This document shows positions 1 through 9,970 of a stretch of DNA of 64,000 nt, in pieces. This stretch comes from CADEFX01 sp046154585 (GTDB lineage Bacteria; Pseudomonadota; Alphaproteobacteria; Rhizobiales; Hyphomicrobiaceae): the NCBI GenBank assembly GCA_046154585.1, contig JBJXDX010000030.1, positions 1-64,000 on the forward strand, given 5' to 3'. Each line of letters starts with the position of its first letter. The stretch's first letter is position 1. Below the pieces are notes generated by a model that made no database searches, had not been told where the DNA came from, and saw only the letters and a list, made by a program, of their open reading frames with translations. A program made the translations under genes and the position numbers.

Positions 1-233
1 CCCGGCTGGCTGAGGTGATCAGCGACTACAACAAAGTGCTGGCGATTCCCAACGTGCTCGGTGCCTGGGATCACACATCGACCCGCGGATTGCTGCGGCT
101 GTCCCACGAGGTGACACGCCAGGCAGCTATGATCGGCTACTTGAATGCCTTCGGATGGTTCACTTTATTTGCGGCACTGGCCTTGCCGTTCGCGCTTCTG
201 ATCCGGGCGCCGCAGAAAACCGTCCATGAGTAG
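1..233 (+). CDS. DHA2-type MFS efflux transporter, C-terminal fragment
   Basis: Partial gene cut by the window edge; the frame is open upstream of the first in-frame GTG at 15, so that codon is probably not the true start. The remaining ~77 residues contain the stretch VTRQAAMIGYLNAFGW followed by one hydrophobic segment (FTLFAALALPFALL) and a short polar tail. This is how EmrB/QacA-type drug-proton antiporters end: a periplasmic loop, the last membrane helix and the PLxLL motif. Substrate cannot be judged. It ends 25 bp before the convergent stop of the liv operon. Confidence 0.6.
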   Translation, partial: RLAEVISDYNKVLAIPNVLGAWDHTSTRGLLRLSHEVTRQAAMIGYLNAFGWFTLFAALALPFALLIRAPQKTVHE

Positions 234-258
234 ATCGCCGAAAAGGTCGAGTCAGCCG

Positions 259-1743
<1,485 letters not shown>

Positions 1744-1769
<26 letters not shown>

Positions 1770-2733
1770 GCTGGGCCACGGGAAAATCGGCAGTCAGGGG
1801 CACTGTGCGCTGCAACCAGTTTCGCGCCAAGCCCCAGATGCCTTCCGGCGCAAACAGCACGAAGGCAATGAACACGAGGCCGAAGAACAACGCCCAGGCT
1901 TCAGTGTACGACGAAAGCTGATGCTCGAGCGTCATGAAGAACGCGGCACCGAGGACCGGTCCGATGAGCGTTCCCGAGCCGCCGACGATCACCATGATAA
2001 GGACCTGTCCCGACAGCAGCCAGAACAGCAGCTCCGTATTCGCGAAGCCGGCGAACGACGCGTAGAGCGCACCTGCGAGGCCGCCCAGCGTATACGCGAT
2101 TGCGACGACGGCGATCTTGTAGAGCCGCGTATTGAAGCCGAGAGCCACCGTCTTGGCCTCGTTCTCGCGGATGCCGCGCAGCACGGCCCCGAAGGGCGAG
2201 GATACCAGCGCCCGGCAGAGAAAATAGGCGCCGACCAAACACGCCAGCGCGAAGTAATAGAAGCCGGCCTTGGTCGAGAGAAATGTCAATCCCATCGGCC
2301 CTGAATTGCGCGGGATGCCTGCGAGCCCGTCGGAGCCGCCTGTGACGGAGGTCCATTTGAACGCAATCGCATAGAAGAGCTGCGCGAAAGCCAAGGTGAG
2401 CATCGAAAACGAAACGCCCTTCGCAAGCGTACACACCCAGCCGATGGCTATGGCGACGATGCCCGTCAGGAGTGCCGCCAGCAGGACCGCCAACGGGAGA
2501 GGTGTCGACGTCTTCAGCAGAAGATTGCCTGCGGCATACGCGCCGAAACCGTAGGCCGCCGCATGCCCGAACGAGACGAGGCGCGTGTAGCCCACCATCA
2601 AGTCCAGGCTCATGGCGAACAACCCGAGAATGACGAGCTCGGTCAGAAGCGTCATGGCGAAAACGGGCAGACCCGCCGGCGCGGCAATCAGAAGAGCGAG
2701 CGTGCACATGCCTAAGATGTTCGACCAGCGCAC
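1744..2733 (-). CDS. livM: Branched-chain-type ABC transporter permease LivM
   Basis: Inner-membrane permease of about 329 residues, rich in hydrophobic helices, with the LivM hallmarks SLDLMVGYTRLVSFGHAA near the N-terminus and GGSGTLIGPVLGAAF near the C-terminus. I place the start at the GTG at 2733: it lies 4 bp after the livH stop and has a strong AAGGAGG 9 bp upstream. The frame stays open to 2859, but that extension lies inside livH, is Cys/Ser-rich and is not family-like. It forms a heterodimer with LivH. Confidence 0.9.
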
Positions 2734-2737
2734 GGCC

Positions 2738-3607
2738 TCAAGCCTCCTTGCCGAGCAGGCCGCCGGGACGGACGACCAGCACCAGCAGCATGATGAGATA
2801 CATGAAGGCGAGCGCAAAATCCGGCAGATAGTAGTTGCCGAACACCTGCACGAAAGCAACGAGCAGCGCGCCTATGAGGGAGCCTAGGAAGCTGCCCATC
2901 CCGCCGATGATCACGATCACGAACGCATCGATGACTGCGGTCGCTGCCATGCCATGCGCCGCCGTTACGAGCGGAGCCGCGAGCACGCCTCCGAGCGCGG
3001 CCAATCCGCAGCCGATGCCGAACACGCCGGAACGGATGACATTGATGTTCACGCCCAGCGCGTGCACCATCTCGGCATTCTGCGAGGTGGCGCGGATCAG
3101 GAGGCCGAGGCGGGTGCGCTCGAGCAGCTGCCAGATCGCGATGGCGACCACGATGCCTGCGGCCGCGAGAAACAGCCGGTACACGGGAAATGGCTCGTCG
3201 AGCAGGAAGATGACGCCGGACAGCAGCTTGGGCGGCGGCACCTGCAGGGCATCCGGACCCCAGATCAGGCGGACGGCGTCGCCGACGATCAAGGCGAGCC
3301 CGAACGTCACCATGAGAAACGCATGAGCATCGCGCCCGTAGAGCCGGCGGAGAATCCCGAGCTCGAACGCCGTTCCGATTGCTCCGACGGCGATCGGGGC
3401 CAGCAGCAGCGCGATCCAGAAGCTGCCGGTGTAGCGCACTAATGAATACCCGACAAAGGCGCCGAGCATGTAGATCGTGCCATGTGCGAAATTGATGATG
3501 CGCATGATGCCGAATATCAGCGTCAAGCCGACACCCAGGAAGAAAAGCAACGCCGCCTGGGACAGCGCGTTGACCGTCTGGTTCAGCAGGAAGGCGAGTG
3601 TGGTCAT
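2738..3607 (-). CDS. livH: Branched-chain-type ABC transporter permease LivH
   Basis: Inner-membrane permease of 289 residues with about eight hydrophobic segments. Family motifs: GVGLTLIFGIMRIINFAHG at residues ~26-44 and VIIGGMGSFLGSLIGALL near the C-terminus, the LivH equivalents of the permease-ATPase coupling regions. It follows livK with an 84-bp gap and is directly followed by livM. ATG start at 3607. Confidence 0.93.
   Translation of the reverse strand: MTTLAFLLNQTVNALSQAALLFFLGVGLTLIFGIMRIINFAHGTIYMLGAFVGYSLVRYTGSFWIALLLAPIAVGAIGTAFELGILRRLYGRDAHAFLMVTFGLALIVGDAVRLIWGPDALQVPPPKLLSGVIFLLDEPFPVYRLFLAAAGIVVAIAIWQLLERTRLGLLIRATSQNAEMVHALGVNINVIRSGVFGIGCGLAALGGVLAAPLVTAAHGMAATAVIDAFVIVIIGGMGSFLGSLIGALLVAFVQVFGNYYLPDFALAFMYLIMLLVLVVRPGGLLGKEA
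2743..2749 (-). promoter_or_regulatory. Ribosome binding site for livM
   Basis: AAGGAGG on the minus strand inside the last codons of livH, 9 bp before the GTG at 2733. It decides the livM start against the longer open frame that reaches 2859. Confidence 0.6.
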
Positions 3608-3691
3608 GAGTGGCCTGCGTGTGGCCCGTGATGCGCCGCCCCGCCTGCTGTCACAGCACGCGGGATCGGGGGCATCGGGTGTAGGGGAGCC

Positions 3692-4912
3692 TCAGTCGTC
3701 GTAGCTGGTTTTCTTGCAGCCCGGCGTGGTGCGCTCGCCCGGGAAGGTGGCGATGACCTCGGGTACGGGCGTGTCGAAGCCGGCTTTCTTGACGACCTTG
3801 ACCATGAATCCCTGCTGCACGGCCTGATGGTCGCAGGCGCGCATGCTGATCTTGCCTTTGACGCTCTCGAGCTCAATGGTCTCGAGCGCCTTGCGCAACG
3901 GGTCGAGCGCTATGCCGTTGGCTTTCTCGATGCCCGCCTGGATGACCTGCATCGCTTGCCACGTTTCGCCTTCGAATGTATCGGGCAGACCGCCGTCATG
4001 CTCTTTCTTCCACAACGCCACGAAATCATTGTTCTTGGGATGGTCGTACGTGAATGAGTAGCGGGATGAACCAACCAGGCCTAGCGAGGCCTCGCCCACA
4101 GCCTTGATGCTGGCCAGGTCGACGATTTCAGTGAGCAGGCTCACCTTGTCGGGCAGGCCGTATTGGCGCGACTGGGATAGAAACGCGTTGTTGTCGTCAC
4201 CCTGCAGCACGAGATAGCAGGCATCAGCGCCTGACTGGCGGATCTTGGTGATGTAGGTCGAGTAGTCCTTGGTGCCGGTCGGGGCAAATATCTTGCCGAT
4301 GAAGTTCTTCTTCGCCCTCGTCATTTCCTCCTCGAACACCTGCACGCTGTTGTGGCCCCAGGCATAGTCAAGGCCGAGCGCATAAATGTTGTTGAGCTTG
4401 GAGTCGCGCAGGTAAAGCGACACAGCGCGCGCGCCCATGGGACCCGAGATGTTGGCGCGAAAGAAATTTGGCACATAGCTGTCGGCCGTCAGGCGCCCAT
4501 CGCCGTTGATGCCCGAGACGAATATGGCGTTCCACTCGCCGAGCTTAGGAACGACGGCAAGGGCTTCCGACGATAGCGTTAGCCCGGTGAAGAGGCTGAC
4601 GCCGTGCCGTTCCACCATTTCCTGCGCCTTGCGCACGCAGTTGGCAGGGTTGCCGGCCGTGTCCTCGATCAGGAGCTCGATCTTGCGGCCCAGGATGCCG
4701 CCCTTGGCATTCTGGATCTTCGCGTAGAACTCGGCGCCGCGTTTCGTCTGCTGGCCGACGGTGCCAAGCGGTCCCGTCAAGGCGGCCGGAATACCGATCT
4801 TGATCGTACCCGCCGCCTGGGCCTGCGCGCTGGTCCAGATGTGAGGCGAGGCGACAGCGGCGCCGGTGCCTGCTAGCACTGCACGACGCGTGACGCGTGA
4901 CATGATAGACAT
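3692..4912 (-). CDS. ABC transporter substrate-binding protein, LivK/amide-urea family
   Basis: Periplasmic binding protein (406 residues) of the peripla_BP_6 type. The N-terminus has a twin-arginine-like signal (VTRRAVLAG, residues 7-15; cleavage probably near residues 28-33), then the typical opening IKIGIPAALTGPLG. The body shows the family pattern of alternating lobes, for example ALGLDYAWGHNSVQVF and LQGDDNNAFLSQSRQYG. It is the first transporter gene of the liv set, 133 bp downstream of the acyl-CoA ligase. The ligand is unknown; the flanking acyl-CoA ligase points to an aliphatic or aromatic carboxylate. Confidence 0.9.
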   Translation of the reverse strand: MSIMSRVTRRAVLAGTGAAVASPHIWTSAQAQAAGTIKIGIPAALTGPLGTVGQQTKRGAEFYAKIQNAKGGILGRKIELLIEDTAGNPANCVRKAQEMVERHGVSLFTGLTLSSEALAVVPKLGEWNAIFVSGINGDGRLTADSYVPNFFRANISGPMGARAVSLYLRDSKLNNIYALGLDYAWGHNSVQVFEEEMTRAKKNFIGKIFAPTGTKDYSTYITKIRQSGADACYLVLQGDDNNAFLSQSRQYGLPDKVSLLTEIVDLASIKAVGEASLGLVGSSRYSFTYDHPKNNDFVALWKKEHDGGLPDTFEGETWQAMQVIQAGIEKANGIALDPLRKALETIELESVKGKISMRACDHQAVQQGFMVKVVKKAGFDTPVPEVIATFPGERTTPGCKKTSYDD

Positions 4913-5045
4913 TGCATTCCTCCCATATATGCCGTCGTTCGTGTACGGTCATTTGCAGGTAGGCTATCCCTTGAGGTGGCATCAGGCAACCAATCTCGGT
5001 GGCAATCGTCCGTCGCGGGACTTGGCGCATGGCAGCCACAGCCCG

Positions 5046-6683
5046 TCATCTCTCCGGTCGCGTGCCACCGACTTTCTCCTGCGCTATCCGTTCGGCAAGA
5101 ACGTGCCGGCGCAGCTTTCCGGTTGCAGTGAAGGGCAGCTCCTCGACGACATGCAGCTCCTCGGGAAGCTTGTAGTCGGCAACCTGTCCCTTCAGAAAGC
5201 CAACCATCTCGTCGAGCGTGATCACCTGACTGGGCTTGGGGATGACGCACAGGCAGTTGCGCTCGCCCAGACGCGCATCGGCGACGCCGACCATGGCGGC
5301 GTGCACGATTTTGGGGTGCGTGTAGAGAATCTCCTCCACCTCGCGCGGGAAAAATTTCTTGCCGCCGCGGTTGATGATCTCCTTGCGCCGGCCGACGATC
5401 TCGACATTCCCGTTTCCGTCCACGACACGGCCAAGGTCGCCGGTGCGGAACCAGCCGGCAGCCGTGAACGCATCGGCGTTGGCCGCCGGATTGGCGTGGT
5501 AGCCAAGATGGACGCTGGGTCCCAGCGCGGCGATCTCCCCGACCTCGCCGCGGGCCACCTCGCCGCCCGCCTCATCGAGGATTTGCAGCTCCATGCTGGA
5601 GACGACCCGGCCGATAGTGCCGTTGACCTTGGCCGGGTCGTCGCTGAAGCGCGTGTACGTATGAAAGCCGGTCTCCAGCATGCCATAGAGTTCGATCAGG
5701 TGGCCGGGCATGCGGGCCTGGTAGGTGCGGATGGTCTCGATCGCAGCCGATGCTCCGCCGGTGATGACGACGCGCAGGGACGACACGTCACGGTTTGCCA
5801 GATCGGGCTCGTTGAGAATGGCAACGATAGAGGCCGGCGCGGTGGCGATGTAGGTAACCCGTTCGCGTTCGATCAGATCAAGCGCCGCTCTTGCCGAGAA
5901 GCGCTCCAGCAGCACAGCCCGGCCGCCGGTGACGATGGTCTGCAGCAGGCACAAATAGCCCCAGTTGAGGCACACGGGCAGATAGACCAGCTGCACATCT
6001 TGATCGGTCATCGCCATGTCGGTGTTGATTTGACGTACGGCCGGCAACGTCGAGTTGAAGGAGTGGAGCACGCACTTGGGGTCGCCTGTGGTGCCGGAGG
6101 TGAACGCCATGCGGAATATCTGATCGGCGCTCATGCGCACTCTGTCTTCCGCCGCAAGGGGAGGTGTGGTGGCGATCCCGTGCTCGAGAGTCCAACCGCC
6201 ATCGATATCACCGCCGGACACGATCACGTGCGTGAGAGCAGGAATGGCCTCGCGCAGTCGATGTGCCATGCCGACATAGTCGAAGCCCTTGAACAACGCC
6301 GGGCAGACGAAGGCGCGGCTGCCGGAGAAACGCAGGATATAGTCGAGCTCGCGGACCCGGAAATCGGGGTTGACCTTGTTGGCGATGGCGCCGATCAGCT
6401 CCAGCGCGAAGAACACGATCGGAAAAGCGATGCGGTTTGGCAGCTGGACGGTGACGACGTCGCCACGGCCGATGCCGATCCGCCGAAGAAAGGCGGCGCA
6501 GCGCTCCACCTTGTCAGTGAGCTCGCCATAGGTGATCCGGGATTCGCCATCGACGAACACCTCCCGGTCCGGATGCGCTTCAGCCCGGGCCTCCAGAATT
6601 TGGAAAAAGGTCTCATCGCGCCATTCGCCGGCAGCGCGCCAGCGTTGCGCCAGCTCCGGCTTGATCATGGTCTCAAATCGCAT
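5046..6683 (-). CDS. Acyl-CoA synthetase (AMP-dependent ligase)
   Basis: ANL-superfamily adenylating enzyme, 545 residues, activating a carboxylic acid to its CoA thioester via an acyl-AMP. The phosphate-binding loop TSGTTGDPK is at residues 195-203, the hinge/A8 region GRRKEIINRGGKKFFPRE comes late, and the catalytic lysine sits in FTATGKLRR near the C-terminus. The start ATG at 6683 has GGGGAG 6 bp upstream. It resembles cyclohexanecarboxylate/fatty-acid ligases but the pocket cannot be read by eye. It sits between an amidohydrolase and a liv-type importer, consistent with activating the imported acid. Confidence 0.88.
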   Translation of the reverse strand: MRFETMIKPELAQRWRAAGEWRDETFFQILEARAEAHPDREVFVDGESRITYGELTDKVERCAAFLRRIGIGRGDVVTVQLPNRIAFPIVFFALELIGAIANKVNPDFRVRELDYILRFSGSRAFVCPALFKGFDYVGMAHRLREAIPALTHVIVSGGDIDGGWTLEHGIATTPPLAAEDRVRMSADQIFRMAFTSGTTGDPKCVLHSFNSTLPAVRQINTDMAMTDQDVQLVYLPVCLNWGYLCLLQTIVTGGRAVLLERFSARAALDLIERERVTYIATAPASIVAILNEPDLANRDVSSLRVVITGGASAAIETIRTYQARMPGHLIELYGMLETGFHTYTRFSDDPAKVNGTIGRVVSSMELQILDEAGGEVARGEVGEIAALGPSVHLGYHANPAANADAFTAAGWFRTGDLGRVVDGNGNVEIVGRRKEIINRGGKKFFPREVEEILYTHPKIVHAAMVGVADARLGERNCLCVIPKPSQVITLDEMVGFLKGQVADYKLPEELHVVEELPFTATGKLRRHVLAERIAQEKVGGTRPER

Positions 6684-6730
6684 GCGGATCTCCCCGCGGT
6701 GCCTTCGCCACTTTACGCTTTGGTCCGAGG

Positions 6731-7603
6731 TCAGATCGCGCCGTTCATCCCAATCTCGGCGAGGAACCGCTCGGCATTCTTGTAGAACACTTTGTCCAGA
6801 ACCTCGGCTGAGTACCCTTCCGCGCGCCAGTCGCTGACAAGGCGTTCGTAGGAGAAAAGGGGATAGTCGCCACCGAACAGGATGCGGTCTTTGAGACGGC
6901 GCGGAATCTCGTGCTTGAGGTCAGCGGTGTGATACTTCGGCGACCAGCCGTGAAGCTCGTACCAGATATTGCGCTTGTGCATCAGGACGGCGATCACCTC
7001 GGCCTGCCACGGCCAGCCCGGCCGCGCCGCAACGATCTTGAGATCGGGATTGTGCGCCGCAACCCAGTCCAGATGCCGCGGGTGGCAGTAATCGAGAATG
7101 ACGCCGTCGCCACCGGGCAGACCGGCACCGAGCCCGGTCGTGCCGACGAAGATCAGCACGGGAATGCCGGCTTCTATGCAGAGATCATAGTAGGGCTGGT
7201 ACGCAACATCGCTGGCTGGCGGCGACAGCGATGCGGAGACGGCATAGCCAAGAAAGCCAATTTTTTTGTCGATGCAGCGGCGCAGCTCTTTGATGCCGCC
7301 CGGCGCGGAGCGCTGAGGATCGATATGGATCCAGTGCCCCAGAATGACGTCGCGGTGTGCAGCCTCGGTTTCAAAGGCGTAATCGTGAAGCGCGCGCATC
7401 TCCTCGGGCGGGCGGTATTTGGCGTAACCCAGATCCAGGATGGCTCGCACGTTGCGATCCCGGAAGTAGGCCGCCATTTCCGCCTCGGTGTGATAGCGCG
7501 TCTCCGAGTTCCAAGTCGCGCGCTGTTGGGCAAGCTCCTTATCGCTCTGCAGCGGATAGCCACGCCGCGTTCCCCAATGCGAATGGACGTCGATAATCGT
7601 CAT
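6731..7603 (-). CDS. Amidohydrolase-family (Amidohydro_2) TIM-barrel protein
   Basis: 290-residue metal-dependent hydrolase or decarboxylase. The metal-binding HxH is at residues 7-9 (DVHSHWG), and the family C-terminal signature FGGDYPLFSYERLV carries the conserved Asp. Histidines in GHWIHIDP and CHPRHLDWV are likely further ligands. Relatives include ACMSD/gamma-resorcylate decarboxylases and lactone hydrolases, so either C-C or C-O bond chemistry is possible. It is the first gene of the minus-strand operon with the acyl-CoA ligase, 47 bp upstream of it. Confidence 0.82.
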   Translation of the reverse strand: MTIIDVHSHWGTRRGYPLQSDKELAQQRATWNSETRYHTEAEMAAYFRDRNVRAILDLGYAKYRPPEEMRALHDYAFETEAAHRDVILGHWIHIDPQRSAPGGIKELRRCIDKKIGFLGYAVSASLSPPASDVAYQPYYDLCIEAGIPVLIFVGTTGLGAGLPGGDGVILDYCHPRHLDWVAAHNPDLKIVAARPGWPWQAEVIAVLMHKRNIWYELHGWSPKYHTADLKHEIPRRLKDRILFGGDYPLFSYERLVSDWRAEGYSAEVLDKVFYKNAERFLAEIGMNGAI

Positions 7604-7790
7604 GATCGCTCGCTCACTCCGGGGCCTGGATTCGCGCTTGCCCTCGGACCCAGTCTAGCAGTCGCCTCAGCGCGAGACTATCGGACCCACGGGAGACGAG
7701 AAGCCCAATCCTGATCTGACCAATGGCAATCTCGCCTGCGATGGCTATCATGGGCTGTCGATCGTCGAGGCAGCGCCCGCAGGAGCACCC

Positions 7791-8210
7791 ATGAAGATCA
7801 AGCGCATCGAGCACATCGCCATCGCCCTCAAGAACATGGACGCCGTCAAGGACGTGCTTGCCAACAAGCTCGGCATTGCCATGGAGTACGAGGAGCACTT
7901 GCCGGCGCACGCCACAACGCTCGCCATGTTCCCGGTGGGAGAAACCTACCTCGAACTCCTGCAGTCGGATAAGGCGGACTCAGGCACCAACAAGTGGATT
8001 GCCGAGCGCGGGGAAGGACTGTTCCACATCTGCCTCGAGGTCGAAGACATCGACGACTCCATGCAGGAGCTGCGCAATAAGGGCATCCGCTTCGAAACGG
8101 AGCAGCCGCTCATCGGTCACGGCAACTGCCGCATCGTGTTCATGGACCCTGCAACGACGGGGGGGCTTGTCATCGAGCTGGCCGAGCAGCCCAAGGGTGG
8201 GCACGCATAA
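7791..8210 (+). CDS. Methylmalonyl-CoA epimerase-like VOC protein
   Basis: 139-residue vicinal-oxygen-chelate protein with two beta-alpha-beta-beta-beta modules. Likely metal ligands are His in IEHIAIAL (residues 6-13), His in GLFHICLEVED and Glu in GLVIELAE at the C-terminus, the His/His/Glu pattern of methylmalonyl-CoA epimerases. It starts at an ATG preceded by AGGAG, is divergent from the amidohydrolase and is followed 45 bp later by an enoyl-CoA hydratase. A role on a branched acyl-CoA from the neighbouring ligase is plausible but unproven. Confidence 0.8.
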   Translation: MKIKRIEHIAIALKNMDAVKDVLANKLGIAMEYEEHLPAHATTLAMFPVGETYLELLQSDKADSGTNKWIAERGEGLFHICLEVEDIDDSMQELRNKGIRFETEQPLIGHGNCRIVFMDPATTGGLVIELAEQPKGGHA

Positions 8211-8254
8211 CCCAGCATACGTGTGCGATATCGTTCCATTCGCGGGAGGCGCGC

Positions 8255-9076
8255 TTGCCTGAGCTACAATCTAAGCCGAGACCAACACCCCTGCTGGCCA
8301 CGCATATACTCGTCGACCGCAGCGACCCGGCCGTCGCGACCGTGACGCTTAATCGGCCCGAGCGGCGCAACGCGCTCTCGCTGGCGATGTGGACCGAGCT
8401 TGGACGCATATTCACGGGCCTCAGCACCGATGCAGCCGTGCGCGCTGTCATCCTGACAGGTGCCGGCGGTGCCTTTTCCGCGGGCGCCGACATTTCCGAA
8501 TTCCCGGCCGTCCGCGCAACGGTCGAGGATGGGCACGTTTACGAGTCCGCCGCTAACCGCTGCCAGGTCGCCATTGCGAGCTGCACCAAGCCGACGATCG
8601 CTGCCATTTCCGGCCCTTGTTTTGGTGGCGGCGTCGGTCTCGCTCTGTCCTGCGACTTTCGCGTCGCGGATTCATCAGCCTACTTCGCCATACCGGCAGC
8701 GCGTCTCAGCAATGTCTACGGCATTGTCGAAACGCGCGCCTTGTTCGACGCCGTCGGGCTGGCGGTTGCCAAGGAGGTGCTGTTCACCGGCCGGCGCTAC
8801 AATGCCGGCGAGGCCTTGCGCCTGGGTCTAGCGACACATGCCGCTGACGGCGCGGCGTCTGACGGCGCGGCCGACCTTGCCAAGAGCATGAGCGGCTCGG
8901 CCCCCCTCACCATCAAGGGCGCCAAAGTCGTGCTCGAGGCCATCTCGAGAAACGAGACAGAGCAGCGCAAGAACGCCATCGAAAAGGTCATGGATGAAGC
9001 GATGGCGAGCGGCGACTACCGGGAAGGCGTGGCTGCCTTTGCCGCCAAGCGCGACCCGAAGTTCCTGGGAAAGTGA
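8255..9076 (+). CDS. Enoyl-CoA hydratase/isomerase (crotonase family)
   Basis: 273 residues. The two oxyanion-hole regions are GAFSAGADISEF (residues 72-83) and GPCFGGGVGLALSCD (~120-134). The second is the position where classical hydratases carry catalytic Glu; here FGGGVGLAL has no Glu in that loop, so the reaction may be isomerisation or another crotonase chemistry. I accept the TTG start at 8255 because GGGAGG lies 5 bp upstream. It probably forms an operon with the epimerase-like gene. Confidence 0.85.
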   Translation: MPELQSKPRPTPLLATHILVDRSDPAVATVTLNRPERRNALSLAMWTELGRIFTGLSTDAAVRAVILTGAGGAFSAGADISEFPAVRATVEDGHVYESAANRCQVAIASCTKPTIAAISGPCFGGGVGLALSCDFRVADSSAYFAIPAARLSNVYGIVETRALFDAVGLAVAKEVLFTGRRYNAGEALRLGLATHAADGAASDGAADLAKSMSGSAPLTIKGAKVVLEAISRNETEQRKNAIEKVMDEAMASGDYREGVAAFAAKRDPKFLGK

Positions 9077-9141
9077 CCAACCAACGCATCGGATCGACAT
9101 CGCCGGCACCTTCGCCGACGCTATCGCACCGCCTTTACTCT

Positions 9142-9906
9142 CTACGAACGTCGTCCCGCTGAAACCCCGCCGTCCACCATATAGATGCCGCCTGTGCAGA
9201 AACTCGACTCGTCGCTGGCGAGGAACAGCATCAGTTTGGCCACCTCGTCCGGCGTACCGTAGCGGCCGAGCGGTGTTCCGGCTGCCATCGGCTGGTCGTT
9301 ACGTCCGGCGAAGCCGCGCATTTTCTCCAGCGATGCGATCATCGGCGTATCGATCGGTGACGGGTTGACCGTGTTGACGCGGATCTTCCGATCCGCACCC
9401 TCGATCGCAGCGGAGCGCATCAGGCCGATCACCGCATGCTTGGACGCGGTGTAGGCCGACATGTGAGGCGTCGCACGAATGCCTGACGTCGATGACGTGA
9501 TCACGATCGAGCCGCCCGTCGTCTCCATCGCCTTCATGACATACTTGAGGCCAAGCCACACCCCGCGGACGTTGACCGCCATGACCTTGTCGAACACCTC
9601 GGCCGCATAGTCCTCGATCGGGCCAACCTTGCCTTCGATGCCGGCATTGAGCAGCGCCGCATCGACTTTGCCCCATCGCTTGACCGTCTCGTCGACGAGC
9701 TTCTGCACTGCGATCTCGTCGGTGACGTCCGTCACACAGGCTGCGGCGCTCGCACCGATGTCCCTGACCAACTCGGTGAGGGGCTCGATCAGCACGTCGG
9801 CGAGCACCACCTTGGCCCCCTCGGCCGCCAGGAGCCGCGCCGCTGCCGCGCCGATGCCACGCGCCGCGCCCGTGATGATCGCGACCTTGCCGTCCATCCG
9901 TCCCAT
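9142..9906 (-). CDS. Short-chain dehydrogenase/reductase
   Basis: Classical SDR of ~254 residues. Nucleotide-binding TGAARGIG is near residues 12-19, the catalytic pair appears as YTASK, and VNTVNPSPIDTPM follows. The ATG at 9906 has GGGAG 6 bp upstream and is preferred over a TTG 6 bp earlier. It lies directly downstream of the corrinoid-activator gene on the same strand, so it may belong to that transcription unit. Substrate unknown; convergent with the crotonase gene. Confidence 0.88.
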   Translation of the reverse strand: MGRMDGKVAIITGAARGIGAAAARLLAAEGAKVVLADVLIEPLTELVRDIGASAAACVTDVTDEIAVQKLVDETVKRWGKVDAALLNAGIEGKVGPIEDYAAEVFDKVMAVNVRGVWLGLKYVMKAMETTGGSIVITSSTSGIRATPHMSAYTASKHAVIGLMRSAAIEGADRKIRVNTVNPSPIDTPMIASLEKMRGFAGRNDQPMAAGTPLGRYGTPDEVAKLMLFLASDESSFCTGGIYMVDGGVSAGRRS

Positions 9907-9970
9907 GCCCAACTCCCGGAATTATTGTCGCTGCTCTCCGCGATGACCCGTGCTCGACATCTGGTCGCCT

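Noticed and set aside
4866..6785. 639-residue plus-strand open frame
   Set aside because: Antisense to the acyl-CoA ligase, which has all ANL motifs; the frame has no domain-like pattern.
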